A stretch of DNA of 64,000 nt from Vanilla planifolia (Eukaryota; Streptophyta; Magnoliopsida; Asparagales; Orchidaceae). Shown here piece after piece: positions 43,100 through 55,411 of the stretch; the stretch's first letter is position 1, and every line of letters starts with the position of its first letter. The stretch spans positions 558,001 through 622,000 of the forward strand of contig JAIUJO010000164.1 of assembly GCA_023846275.1 (NCBI GenBank), written 5' to 3'. The translations under genes were made by a program, and so were the position numbers. Under the pieces are notes generated by a model. The model did not search any database. It was not told where the DNA came from and saw only the letters and a list, made by a program, of their open reading frames with translations.

Positions 43100-44740
43100 T
43101 GACATTGCCTTCATAATGATTCTACACGCCTGTGATGCTCCCAATGGTGCACCCCCCATCTTTTCTCCCTCAAAATATTTACTCATCATCACCTCCACCC
43201 ATACACAATCCTCTCATACCAAGATCCTCTTGCAATGCTTCATAATCAATGACCGTTGCCAAGTACTCAGATCATGGATACCCAATCGACCCTCCTCCTT
43301 TGGTAAAGTGATAGTACCTTAGTCAGTATAATGCATTGCATGTCCTTCATTGACACCACATCATAAGTATCTTTTGAATATCCTTTCCTATTCATTACCC
43401 CCTTTGCGACTACATAAAGGCTCAAATTGAAATTATGAATAGCTGTCAACACAAAGTTAATAAAAATAATCCCACTCACTAAGGAATGAGGTATGATTCT
43501 CTTTTTTGCAACTTGCTCTTCTACTCTTTGAATGATAAAGTTAAAGTCTCCCTTGTTTAGCAACCTTGCGAAAATAAGTTTCCCCAAATAAGTAAGATTT
43601 TTTCCTAGGTCATATGAGCTTTTCCAGCCACCATCTTCCTTCTCTTTCTCACAATCGCCTTACTAAAATAGGCTCTTGATTTAGCAAGATTTATGATCTG
43701 AAAAGAATACTTCCCATATTCCTCCATAATCTATCTTATCGACCTAACAGCAGCACATGTAATAAGAGCATATAGCATGAAATAATCAACATATCACAAA
43801 TGTCAAATGATTAGAGAAGTTGGCCCACACTAAAATCCCACCAATGCCATAGCTTCATATTTCCTCACAAGCCCAGATAGAAATTCAGATGTCATGGTTA
43901 ACATATATGATGACAACAAGCATCCTTACCTTAGACCTCTCTTAGCCTCACTCCATGGGATTTTGATCCCATTAAATAAGACCCAAAACCTCGATGCTTA
44001 GATAGAAGCACTCACCTACTCATGCCACAATGTTAAGAAGCCTAAGAAAGTCATTATATCAATGACAAACTATCATCTCACCTTATCATAAGCTTGATTC
44101 GTATCCACATTAATTATTATAAGGCCCTCTCTAGAGACCAAAGAGTACATCCTAGTTGCCATTTCTTGGGCAACAAAAATATTATGTGAGATAGATCTGT
44201 TGGTACAAAAGTACCTAACTCCTTAGCAATTAATCCAGGTAAAACCAACTTTAGTCTTGCCACCAAGATCATATCCACTATTCTGTATATAACATTGCAT
44301 AAACTTATGGACCTAAATTATTTCGATTTATCTGTGCCCCACACTTTTGGAATAAGCACAATAAGAGTATCCTTCCAAGCTATTGGCATTCATCTATCAT
44401 GAAAGGGTTGTAGCATAGCTGTAACAATATCCCTTGAGTAATCTCTCAATACCTCTGTATGAACTCTATTATAACCCCATCCATCCCTAGTGCCTTGTTA
44501 TTCCGTATAGTTCTAATAGCTCTTAAGAATTCTTCCTCAGTAGCTTGCATTGAGAGCATTCCTTCTACTTCAACTCCAATGCATATGTAAGGCTGGTATT
44601 TTAGGGGAGGATAATCGACATCAATATTACACCACCTTGGCTCAAAATGGTTAACCAATGAACTTTTTATTTTATCTATGAAGCTAACCACCTCTCCCTT
44701 ATAATCCTTTAGATATAGAATATGCTTATCCCTCAACCTC
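43100..44740 (-). pseudogene. Reverse transcriptase of LINE L2
   Basis: The N-terminal block at 44,736-44,446 reads EEEFLRAIRTIRNNKALGMDG then VIIEFIQRY, the plant LINE pattern (KAPGPDG...FY). The catalytic region near 43,775-43,800 reads YVDYFMLY after a frameshift where (F/Y)ADD is expected, so the second Asp is Tyr. In L3 the same site (about 58,563-58,574) reads YVDV within ISHLLYVDVVILYAPIIGAT. Neither copy can be active. Confidence 0.8.
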
Positions 44741-44999
44741 GAAGTCGCAACAGCCTGGAAGAAACTTGTGTTGCAATCCTTCAGTTGAGCCCATTGGACC
44801 TTTGCTTTTTGCTGCCACCATCTCTTCTCAACTGCACTCGCCCTATGAAAGAAGAAATAAGATGTCCAAGCTTGATATGTTCCTTATCATTATGACCCAC
44901 CTCAGATTCCTTAAGTTGTATACCTTGGATTTTCTTTTCAAGTTCACCATTTTTGTCTACAAGATTGTGCATGTCGAACTTGCTCTATCTGCTCAAAGC

Positions 45000-45860
45000 A
45001 GCTAAGGATCTAGAGAATTTTGTAGAGAGCCTCTCCATGGGATTCCCTCTCGCTGTTCTATTCCATACTTTCTATTCAATCAAAATAGTTTAAGAAAATG
45101 CTAGCTAAGAACTCTCAAATTGATTTCTTCTTTCAGCAACCATCCCCTAATGTCTCCCCAACTCAATAAGTAATAGGCAATGATCTGACCCGATGCATGA
45201 TAAATTTGCAACTGTAGTTGTGGGAAAGTCCTGCATTATCTTGAGATTCATTAGCACTCTATCTAGCCTCCTTAATATTCGAGCACCTCCTTCTTCCCAT
45301 TGCACCAAGGGTACATTTTGCCCACATATCCCAAGTCGATCAACACCAGTTCTTGCATTATTTCAAAAAACTCTTGCTACCCCACCCACTCCTGAACCTC
45401 TTCCCACCTCTTTTCTCATCCTATGACATAATAATATTGAAGTCCCCTGCCATAATCATGGGTACCCCACTAGTAGCCCCGTCCCTCAAGATATCCAACC
45501 AAGCAATCCTCTTGATAAGCTGGTTGGAAGCACACACCACACATCATTTTATCGTCCTTTCGAACCCCATCCTTGCCAACACTACAAGCATCTATGATGT
45601 AATCTTCATGACTTTCAGTTTACCAAGCTCCTGACCAGAACCACAATCCCTCTATAAACAATACAGATGATAGTTGTACTATGAACTCCCAAACTCTGCC
45701 AAGCAGCAAATCCACATCTTTATGACTGAATTTTTCCACCCTAGTTTCAACAAGTGCAGTTGCAGCAATACCCCTAGTTCTTACAAACCACTGAAGGTAA
45801 CTGCTTGATTTATTATCCCTTATTCCCCGAATATTCCATAAAGAAAACCTATTCAGTTTT
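45000..45860 (-). pseudogene. Endonuclease domain of LINE L2
   Basis: The ORF2 start region within 45,620-45,860 reads NRFSLWNIRGIRDNKSSSYL, then ATALVETRVEKF. This matches the start of LINE apurinic-like endonucleases (WNIRG...LQET), with Asn and Glu metal-site residues kept. The rest, down to about 45,000, is frameshifted. This enzyme nicks the target. It is missing from L1 and L3. Confidence 0.75.
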
Positions 45861-45999
45861 GGAAAGAACAAAGCATAGCAGCATCTAGAATCTCCACCCA
45901 ATAGAAGCTGGGCTTCGACTATATTGGTAGTCATTCCACATGAAGTATACAACCAATTCCAAGTCCCAACAAAGCATTTCAACATGCTGTAAACACATG

Positions 46000-47806
46000 T
46001 CTCCACATACCATACTCAGAATTGTGTAACCAATCCATCTTAGCATTTCAAGGAGTTTCACCATTCCTATTTGGACCATACACCAGCAACAAGGAATGAC
46101 CACAGCTTGTCTTATCTCTTGGAACTTCCATTTGTTTTAGAATTCCCTTTAGCTTCATGTCTACAGAGTTGCCCTTCATCCTTGCATTTAGCCTTCTTTC
46201 TCCAAATAGTAGATTCCCTACAACAACAGACTCCATGAGCACCATGTTAGCAACAGCATGTCTTAACACAAAACTGCAACCTACATCCACATATCTATAC
46301 TTAAGATGATACACCATTAAGTACATTGCTAGAACACCATCAAAAGTAAACTAGCTCCCCATAAAATGCTAGCATGGCTTAAGGAATTGATAGAAGTAGC
46401 CCAATTCCCTATAGCTTTCCATATTCCACTACACCAACTATCCTTTAGCAGCAACTTCACCTCCAACAATTGGCCATCCTACATCATGCTCTCCATACCA
46501 TCCTCAATTTTTTTTCAACATTTAGCATAGCTACATCCCCATTTATTTCCTTCTTCCATATATGCTTCACCCGATTGAAAGAAGTGGTAGCACTTTGCTA
46601 AGTAAATATGTTAATTTTCAGCAAGTCTCTCATCTTCATTTCCAGCACCTATTGGATTCACCTTTAGCTTAATGCCCATATTGTTCCAAAGCATTGTTCC
46701 ATGAAGGATTACAAGGCCTTTTACTACAACTATAAGCATGTCTTAAAGCACAATTGTAACAAAAGAGAGCATCCACCCATTTCAGTCAAAAGCATTCACA
46801 CTAAACACCCTACTTAGAATCATGAATGCAATGTTCACACCTCTCAATATAGCTTCCATCATTATGAATCATCACCAAGGACAATTCATTGCAAATGCAA
46901 AAGCCTATGAACTATAACTGAGAGGTTCCCCTCTCTCATCAATAAGTTTTGTACAACCACATGACTTGAAACTCCCCCAATCGTATCACTATCTTGCTTC
47001 CATCTCCCTTTCACATTGGTGTCTTCCTCTTTTGACCTCACCTCCTATTGGCCTCCTCTAATATATTGAGCCAGTTGCATCATAGCCGCCTTCCCTAGTG
47101 TATCCTTTGGGGTCCATACTTGCATGAAATTTTTTTATCCCTTGCAATAGAGACACTCTTGTGCTTAACTGGGTACCTCCCAACACCAACATTATTTACC
47201 ACCCCCTTGGCTCCCTCTAAAAATTCAAAGCAACTGTAGCTTTTAGAAATCTTCCTTGTACATGCATTGCAACCCTACTTCTCCTTGATTGCACTAGCAT
47301 GAAATGTCCTAGCCCTTTCCTTGCTCCTTCATCTCCATCCCACTGAGTTCTTCGTTGTTGATGTTCTTAGCTTCTTTGTATTATTTTTTAGTCTCCTTGT
47401 TACCTACTGCATTCCCCTCCAAATTCCCTATCACATCAACTTGTTTCCCACTAGCAGAACATTGGTCTATGTAATAGCCAACATGGGCACAAGTGTAACA
47501 TATGTGAAAAAGGCCTTCATGCTCAAATGATTGGAATGTCTTCCTAAATAGCCCACTAAGTAACATACCTGACTTCAATGGTTCTGAAAGGAGGATTCTC
47601 ACACAGGCCCTCACATAAGAAGATGGCTGCAAATCAATGGTCGAACCATCTAGTAAAATTGGTTCTCCAATAGCTTTGGTAGTGCATAAAATATTTTTCG
47701 TGTGCCAATTTAGCAACAAAAGCATGAGGAATCTACCCCACACTGGGGCACATATCATAGTCATGGCACTCGACCAAAGCTCAGGGTTTCTTACATCCAA
47801 CCCCAT
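46000..47806 (-). pseudogene. ORF1 of LINE L2 with zinc knuckle
   Basis: An open frame from 47,806 to 47,381 (141 codons) carries the end of a DUF4283-like domain (TKNILCTTKAIGEPILLDG, then ARACVRILLSEP-like) and a zinc knuckle CYTCAHVGYYIDQC in which the CX2CX4HX4C His is Tyr. The C-terminal part continues, broken, to about 46,000 (for example 46,048-46,326). ORF1 proteins bind LINE RNA. The frame is 5'-truncated by the 18S junction. Confidence 0.75.
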
Positions 47807-47828
47807 AGTTTGTCTTGCTACCTACCAA

Positions 47829-48506
47829 GGTTGAAACTTAAACGAATTGATGGAAGTGCACCACCATGTGTGGAGCCTATGGCTTAATTTTACTCGACAT
47901 GGGGAAGCTTACCAGGTCTAGACATAGTAATGATTGTCAGATTGAGAGCTCTTTCTTGATTCTATGGGTGGTGGTGTGTGGCCATTCTTAGTTGGTGGTG
48001 TAATTTTTCTCGTTAGTTCCATTGATGAATGAGTCCTTAGCTTGTTAACTAGCTATGTAGGGTGCAAGCCCTATGGCTATCTTAGGGGGATTATGACCTC
48101 TTAAGCCATGGAAGTTTGAGGCAATAATTTGTCTGTGATATTGTTAGATGTTCTAGGCTGCATGCATGCTATAGTGAGGTATTAAATGAGTCCATTGCCT
48201 TGGTCAAAAGGCCTGGGTAATCTTATGAAACTTTTATCATGTGGGTATATTTCATTACAATTGTTTTTCTACAATGAGGAATTCCTAGTAAGTGCGAGTC
48301 ATCAGCTCATTTTGACTACGTCTCTAGCCTTTATACACACCACCAATTGCTCCTACCAATTGAATGGTCCAATAAAGTTTTTGGTTCACTACAATGAGGG
48401 TGGTTTGCCACATGCGACTTGACGAGAATTCCACTCAACCTTATCATTTAAGGGAAGGAGAAGTCATAAAAATGTTTTCAAAGATGAACTTGCAAAAGGA
48501 TCGTTG
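47829..48506 (+). rRNA. 18S rRNA, 3' part (degenerate)
   Basis: Starts inside 18S at TTGAAACTTAAACGAATTG (canonical CTGAAACTTAAAGGAATTG) and follows it to the end: CTCTTTCTTGATTCTATGGG, GAGGAATTCCTAGTAAG and TGAATGGTCC are recognisable, and it ends AGGATCGTTG (canonical GGATCATTG). Its length of about 678 bp agrees with the expected remainder. Differences are mostly C-to-T and G-to-A, including in the normally invariant decoding region, so it is a pseudogene. The missing 5' part is at 55,412. Confidence 0.95.
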
Positions 48507-48671
48507 ACGAGAGGTATGAATAATGGAGCAATTTGTACAACATGCGGGTGTGCGATGGTTGTTCGATGTCATGTTCTTTCATATTACCTTGCTTTCACAT
48601 GGAGCTCGATATTATGTAGGATAAACAATAGCCTGTAAGCTTGGTCAGGTGCCAAGGGAGGCCAAATGTTA
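48507..48671 (+). other. ITS1 (short)
   Basis: Spacer between 18S and 5.8S. GGTGCCAAGGGAGG at about 48,650 recalls the conserved plant ITS1 motif (GCGCCAAGGAA). At about 165 bp it is short for a plant ITS1 and may have lost some sequence. Confidence 0.75.
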
Positions 48672-48833
48672 AGGCAATTAAGGCAAAATAGATATCATGG
48701 CTCTCGCATCGACGAAGAATGCAGCAAACTATGATTCATGAGAATTGTAGAATCCCATGAACCATCTATTTTTTGAATGCAAGTTGCACCCGAGGATGCT
48801 AGTCGAGGGCACGCCAGCATGGGTGTATTGCGA
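48672..48833 (+). rRNA. 5.8S rRNA (degenerate)
   Basis: GGCTCTCGCATCGACGAAGA (canonical ...GATGAAGA), GAATTGTAGAATCCCATGAA (canonical GAATTGCAGAATCCCGTGAA) and TTTGAATGCAAGTTGCACCC identify 5.8S. Substitutions are again mostly transitions away from G and C. Borders are approximate. Confidence 0.93.
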
Positions 48834-49074
48834 CTTGTTACTCCTTGTGGAAGCCTAGAATCATTGGTTTGGGTCCCGAGACTCGGTTTGGAGTCGATTG
48901 ATGGCACCCCGTGTTGTTGCATGGCATGTTGAGTTGTTGTGAGATGGTCGATTATCAACATGATCAAAGGTAGATGCCATCAATTATCGTGGTGTTGGCA
49001 AGCAAGAATCAATGTTGTAGGGTGACAAGGGGATGCCCCTCACAGATCCAACTCCATGCTCCATCGTGTGGAGT
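48834..49074 (+). other. ITS2
   Basis: Spacer of about 240 bp between 5.8S and 25S, assigned by position. The length is normal for plants. Confidence 0.75.
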
Positions 49075-52000
49075 CATAACCCATGTTAAGTGAGGTTACC
49101 CACTAAGATTAAGCATATAAATAAGTAGAGGAGAAGGAACTTACAAGGATTTTCTTGTTAATAGTGAGCAAAGTAGGACCAACCTAGTTTGGAAATTGGG
49201 TAGCATGAAGCTTGAATTATAGCCTAAAGGGCGTTCTTAGTGACGAATCGGGCTCAAGTCCCTTGAAAAAGGCATCACGGAGGGTGAGAGCCACATCTAG
49301 CTCGCACCCTACAGCTACACAAGGCACTATAAATGAGTTAGGTTGTTTGAAAATGTAGCCCAAGTTGGGTGGTAAATTCTATCAAAGGATAAATAATTAC
49401 AAGAGACCGATAACAAATTTGTTAGAAGGGAAGCAGATGTGGGCAGTGGTACACGTCGACTAGATACTGAATGTTGAATGACATATGTTGCATGGCTCGA
49501 GGAGTGGACTGTCTCAGGCCATCGCACTGACAGGAGCCCTAGTAGACGTCGCCTGAGAAGAAATCATCATGGTGGCTAGTCACACTACTTGCACCATCAA
49601 GGCATGCCATGGTGGCATCGCATGCAAAGGTCACTACCAGTGGGCTCCCCGTTTGACTCGTCTTCAAACACAGACCAAAGAGTTTGACATTCCTGTTAGT
49701 CGACTTGTGAGCAAGCCGAAAAGGTGCAACAAAGCAAATTGGTGGAATCCTTATTTGATGGATCAGCCACTAATTGACCCAGATCTTCTGTGAAGGGTTC
49801 AGGTGAGAGCCTGCCTTTCGGGACCCAAAAGATGGTGAACTATGTCTGAGCAGGGCAATGCCAAAGGAAACTCTGGTGGAGGACCGTAGCGATACTAACT
49901 TTTAAATTATTCGTCTCATTTAGGTATAAGGGTGAAGGACTAATCGAACCATCTGGTAGCTAGTTTCGTATGAAGTTTCCCTCAGGATAGCTAGAGCCAT
50001 AGTCAGAATTTTATCAGTAAAGCCAATGAATGGAGGCATTGGGGGCACAATGCCCTCGACCTATTCTCAAACTTTAAATAAGTTGGATGGCTTGGCTGCT
50101 TTGATCAGTTGAGCCAAAGAATCTATGGTCCAAGTGGGCTATTTTTGGTAAGCAGAATTGCTGAAGTAGGAAGAACGAAAAGTCTTGTTACAGTCTCCAA
50201 TTGCACGCTAACCAAGAGCCCAAAAAGGGTGTTTGTCGATTTCATGGGAGTTGAAATCTACTAAGGAGCAAGTAACAACTCCCCTACAAAATCAACTAAC
50301 CCTAAAAAATGGATGGCGCTTAAGCATGTGATCCACACCTGACGATTGGAGCAATGCAAGTCCCCAACGAGGAGGGTGCAATGATTACTGCAAAACCAAG
50401 GGAGTAAGCCCACATGGAGTGTCCATTGGTGCAGACCTTGGTGGTAGTAGCAAATATTCAAATGGGAACTTTCAATTCAGAAGCGGGAAAGACTCAATGT
50501 GAACAACACTTGCATATGGGTTAGTCGATGCTAAGAAATGTGCGGAACCCGTCGAAGGGTGCCATCTGGCACGAGCTTGGAAAGGGAGTCGAGATAAATT
50601 TCTCGAGCCAGGATGTGCTGATTGATGGCAATGCCAAGTGGTTCGAAGACATAGGTAGTGGCCTCAGGAAGAGTTATCTATTTTGTTTAACCGCATATTG
50701 GTAATGGAAATAGCTCAGTTGGAGGTAGGGCCAAGCGGTTGGAAGTGCACCGCATGTTGAGCGGTGTCCAACTCGCCGCTCGTGACCATGAAAATCTAGA
50801 TGGCCATGTGCCTTCCACACTCGATCATACTCGTAGCCACATCAGGTCTTAAAGGTGAACAACCACTGGTCGATGGAGCAATGTAGGCAAGGGAAGTAGA
50901 AAAAATAGACCCATAACTTTGAGAAAAGGATTGGCTCTGAGAGTTGGGCATAGGGGTCCCAATCCCAAACCCATCGATTGTCAGTGGACTCTTTGAGCTT
51001 CTTGGACAGCATGAATGGGTTGACGTGTGCTGGCTGGGGATTAATTAGGAGTGCCCCCTATGAGAGCCTTCTCTGGGTGTCAGACGATTGACTCAGAACT
51101 GGTGCAGACACAGGGAATCTGACTATTTAATTAAAATAAATCATTACAATGGTCCTCAAAGATGCTCAGGTCATGTGAAATTTGCCTAGTGCTCTCGCTT
51201 GTAAAATGAAGAAATTCAACAAAGAATAGGTAAATGATAGGAGTAATTATGACTCTTAAGGTAGCCAAATGCCTCATCATCTAATAAGTGATGCACATGA
51301 ATAGTTTAACGAGATTCCCACTATCCTTATCAACTATCTAGGCAAACCACAACCAAAGGATGGGGTTGACAAAATCAACAGGGAAAGAAGAACTTGTTAA
51401 GCTTGACTTTAGTCCTATATTATGAAATGACTTGAAAGGGGTAGCATAAGTGGGAGTCGGAATGCCGATGGAATTGAAATACCACTACTTATAATGTTAT
51501 TTTACTTATTCTGTGAGAAGGAGGTGGGGCCCAACCCCTCTTTTTTGCTCTGAGTCTCATCTCGACGAGTCCATCTGGGTAGAAGACATTGTTAGGTAGG
51601 GAGTTTTGCTGGGGAAGCACATCTATTAAAAGATAACATAGGTGTCTTAAGTTGAGCTCAAGAAGAATAGAAATCTTATGTGAAACAAAAAGGTAAAAGC
51701 ACATTTGATTTTGATTTCCAGTACAAATACAAACCATGAAAGCATGGATCCTTTAGGTTTTTGGAATTTGAAGGTAGAGGTGTTAGAAAAGTTATCACAC
51801 GGATAACAGGCTTATGGCAGCTAAGCATTCGCACTGATGTTGGTCTTTAATCCTTCAAAGTTGGTTCTTCCTATCATTATGAAGTAGAATTAACCAAGTG
51901 TTGGATTGGTCACCCACCAATATAGACCATGAACTGAATTTATAACATGACAAGAGTGGCTTGTTTTACTTTACTGATGAATGTATCATGATAATAATTC

Positions 52001-52387
52001 AACATAGTATGAGAAGAACCGTTGAGTCATAGAATTGGTCAACAAGCTTGATTGAATAGCTAATGGAGCAAAGTTATCATGTGTAGGATTATGACTGAAT
52101 ACCTCTAAGTTAGAATCCACACAAAGGTGCAAAGCTTAGGCCTATCATTCACCTATTGGCCTATAGTAGAGGCTTGGCACCGTAAGAGCAAATGACCATG
52201 GGCTAGTCTAGTGTCGCAAAAAGTTGAATGGCATAAGAACTTCAACAAATGATAGTTAAGAAAAAATGATGTGTAGAATCCTTTGTAGATGACTTCAATT
52301 TACTATGGGGCATTTGAAGTGGCTGAGTGGCCTTTGGTTAGATCTACTGAGATCCAAACCTATGTTGCAGTAGATTCGTCCCCCCTC
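49075..52387 (+). rRNA. 25S rRNA (degenerate, nearly full length)
   Basis: Starts with the CCCACTAAGATTAAGCATAT block (canonical CCCGCTGAGTTTAAGCATAT) and ends GTAGATTCGTCCCCCCTC. Landmarks throughout: AAACTCTGGTGGAGG, GGACTAATCGAACCATCTGG, TTTCCCTCAGGATAGCT, GGTGGTAGTAGCAAATATTC, TGACTCTTAAGGTAGCCAAA, GAAATACCACTACTT and TTCACCCACCAATA-like. Length is about 3.31 kb against about 3.4 kb in plants. One deletion of roughly 65 bp is visible near 49,415. The sarcin-ricin loop (52,006-52,020) reads AGTATGAGAAGAACC instead of AGTACGAGAGGAACC. Not functional. Confidence 0.95.
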
Positions 52388-55300
52388 TTATGAAAGGACT
52401 AAGTCATAGTTGTTTTTAATGATAAAAAATACAAGCTTACTCGCTTGCTCTCTTGCTCTCAATAGCTCGACTTAGTTCTACTTATTTTACTTTTGTGTGA
52501 GTACTGCACAACAGGCTTTATGATGCACACCTTGGTGGCTCTACTTAGGTGCAAGGCATATGCCTCACTTCATAATATCGAATTTGTAGATTCGTGGAAT
52601 GTCCTCTAAAGTTCAATAAAAAATTTTGAAATTTTTGCTGGCTTCATCGCTCACATTTTCAAAGTAATGCTTGTTTTGGTCTAATGAGAATGCCAATTTG
52701 CTCTAGGGCTAGTGCGTGTTAGGCTGACAACCAATCCCAGCATAGTTTTAGCAGCATGCCTGTCATAGTGCTGAGCACACTGCATCATAGTGCGTGCATT
52801 ACAATCTGTCTACACGTACAGGTGACAGACGGTGGGCAAGCATGGATGGGCCTTTTTTAACACATGCAAGGGACTGTCTGAGCATGTGCGAGGTCCTTTT
52901 TGTGCACGTTCACGTGGCTGGTTCTATCTGAGCATGCCCAGGGTCCTGTCTGCATGCTCAGTGGCAACCTGTGTGTGTGCTTCATGTAAGGACGACAAAG
53001 TGTAACATTTTTTGGGATTCTATGCACTAAGGGCTTTTGTCACATGGATATGGTGATAAATCATTAGTACTCTTACCCCATTGTAGAGTTGTTGCAATAT
53101 ACAATCCACTACTGGGTATGCAGAACATTGTGAGGTCTATAGAAATGTCTAAGATAATTAGTGCAATACGAGATATAGTTAGTGCAAAGCATTAATTTTC
53201 TGAATGTGTGTGTAAGTGATAGCCTCCCTGCCCATGTGGTTGATGGTCTGCCTCTGTGTGTGCACTGTGTGTCTGCAAAGGTCTAGGGGCCTTTTCTTGA
53301 GGGCACAGCGGCAACCTGTGCCCGCTTCGTGTGGGCAAAATAGCAAGATATTTTTGGGGATTTTTATCATTGTCTGCTCCTGTGGCATGGAAAATGTGAT
53401 TACCTTTTGGGAGTCTTGCCACCTTGCTCGACAAAAATTTTGCAATATACAATCCATAAGTGGGCAATGGTGACACTGTGTGGCTTACAGCAAAATGAAA
53501 GATAGATGATGCAACATCTGCAATGGTTTAACCATTTTGGGCTTTATCCTTCACAGAGCATTGATGATGTCACTTGTAGTCAGGTGCACCGTGTGCACGT
53601 GCATGGTCGCTTTTTGTTGCATGTGCACAGAGTTTTCTCGAAAATCGCATTTGCTGTGGCATGTCAACGTGTGCTCCGGTGAAACTTGCACTCGCATGAT
53701 TTCCTTGCAGAAAAGTGTAACTTTTAATTGGAATTTCAGCACTGTGGATTGCTGTCAAAGGGTGGCAGCAATTACCTATTGGTAGAATTGCCTCATTCGT
53801 CAATAGGTTTGTCGCTATATACAATTCTCAAGTGGGAGTGTGTGATGTTGTATAGCCTGCAACAAAGTGGAAGATGGATGGTGCAACACGTTCAACAGCT
53901 TACACATTTTGCATTGTATCCTACATTGAGCACTGATGATGCTACTTGGAGGCATGTGCACTACACGCATGCATGATGGCATATCGACGAGTGCATTCAT
54001 GGGGGTCTATTGATGTGCACGTGCATGGGGGTTGATCCGTGCTTATGTATGGTGGCCTATCAGCGTGTGCTGAGTTGTAACATTCACCCGCATCATTTGG
54101 CTACATAAAAGTGTAACTTTTGTCAGGATATTTTTTTTTGTGGGTTGCTGTTGTAGGGATACAGTGATTACCTATTGGTAGACTTGCCTCATTCATCGAC
54201 AGATTTGTCACAATATAGTGCTGCCTGTGCCAAAGCAGAAGGTAGATGGTTTGATATGCCAAAATTTTTTAAGCATAGTTGGATGTAGCCATAATCCTGC
54301 ACTACCGATGCAGTGCACATACCATTGTATTGCTCGACTGTGCTCAGTAGTAACCTATGTGAGAGACTTGTTTGGACCACAAAAAGTAGCTCTTTTTTGG
54401 ATTTTTAGCACTATTGGCCATTTTTACATGGATGTGCAATATCCATTAGGGTTTGAGCATTTGGGGCTACTGTGAAGTGGTGCATTGCTGTGTTTGAGTG
54501 TGGGGTTGTGCACTATCTGAATTGTATCTCTTTGCTCTTTACTTTGGGCAATGTGTCTCAGTGAAGGTTCTATGGTGCACGTAGTGCTTGGACAAGTCCT
54601 TGTCGTATGTGCTCAATCCCTTCCTAGTACTACCTATTGTGGCATTTCTGATGTGGTGGCATTTTGTTCAAGAAATGTGCGACTCTTTTTGGGTTGTCAT
54701 GTCTTTGGAATGCCAATGTAGGAACAATGGGTTGCTCAAGTGGCATCTTCAAGTGGTGCAATTTGTGCATGGCTTTATGTCAGTTTAGCGGGCAATTCCC
54801 TTTGCATGTTGTCCCAAGTATTACTTGTCGTGCCATGCGAGTGCTAAGCAAGGCCTTCATCCCTGATTAGAACCTTTGTGCATCTTTTTTGTACATCTTC
54901 TAGGCTCTTTGGGCTGATGGAATTGGATTGGTGCGAGATCGTTTTTGCACAAGAGATGTTTTTTGTGGTGCTACTTCGTATGTCTTGGCTACCTCTTTGT
55001 ACGGTCAGTCGTTGTATGAGTAGGGCTTTATCACTTGATCGAAGCTTCATTTGCATGAAGTACATATGTTGCTTGCTTCCCTATAAGATAGGTAGTCCCA
55101 TTCAATTATTTTTATGATGCCATAGTACACCAGTGTTGGAACTGTGGTGTTTCGTAAAGCTGTTGAATGTGTGGCCATCTCTACTCTGTTGTTGGCATAG
55201 ACTTGGAAATTAGTCGTTTCAATCTTTTCATTATCCACCAAAGAGGGTTGTCCTTGCCAAATGCAATTGTCGGGAGGCAATGTTTCGAAACTTAGCGCGT

Positions 55301-55411
55301 GGTATCCCAACGTTGGAGCGTTCGCTCTTCCTTTGTGTGAGTTATCGCCAGATACGACGAGCATGTTAATTTTGACATTGAGATTTGCCTACCACTTTGC
55401 CATTTTAATGT
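52388..55411 (+). other. Ribosomal intergenic spacer (about 3.0 kb)
   Basis: Lies between the 25S end and the next 18S start, so it should contain the 25S terminator, spacer repeats, Pol I promoter and 5' external transcribed spacer. It is richer in G and T than the rest of the window. I see no 5S gene. The open frames here are not genes. A weak promoter-like CTATAAGATAGGTAGTCC lies at 55,081-55,098, about 330 bp before 18S; it only loosely resembles the plant TATA(R)TA-GGGG Pol I start site. Confidence 0.85.
52840..54450 (+). repeat. Spacer subrepeats, about 270-400 bp units
   Basis: AAAAGTGTAACTTTT-like words recur near 52,998, 53,340, 53,712, 54,107 and 54,381. A second anchor, GCAATATACAATCC, occurs at 53,093, 53,442, 53,813 and 54,209 with increasing change. 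Between anchors, TTACCTATTGGTAGA-TTGCCTCATTC, GTGCACGTGCATGG and GCATTGATGATG-like words repeat. Diverged tandem repeats are normal in plant spacers. Confidence 0.8.

Larger units (their letters stand above)
41750..47828 (-). mobile_element. LINE L2, near full length, inserted in 18S rDNA
   Basis: The most complete of the three LINEs (about 6.1 kb). Order on the minus strand: ORF1 (47,806 down to about 46,000), apurinic-type endonuclease (about 45,860-45,000), reverse transcriptase (about 44,740-43,100), zf-RVT (about 42,640-42,530) and RNase H (42,324-41,926). Its 5' end breaks inside the ORF1 DUF4283 block compared with L1, as is usual for target-primed insertions, and joins 18S at ACCAAGG/TTGAAACTT, where AAGG could come from either side. 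I see no poly-A tail. It lies antisense to the rRNA. Stops and frameshifts throughout: dead. Confidence 0.85.

Noticed and set aside
45620..46006. 128-codon minus-strand frame as an independent nuclease gene
   Set aside because: It joins the end of LINE ORF1 to the start of the LINE endonuclease (WNIRG) and belongs to L2.
53179..55364. Several 60-105-codon open frames between 25S and 18S
   Set aside because: They lie in the ribosomal intergenic spacer, overlap on both strands, follow the subrepeats and have no recognisable motif.
52388..55411. 5S rRNA gene linked in the spacer
   Set aside because: I looked for the 5S internal control region and its conserved ends on both strands and did not see them.
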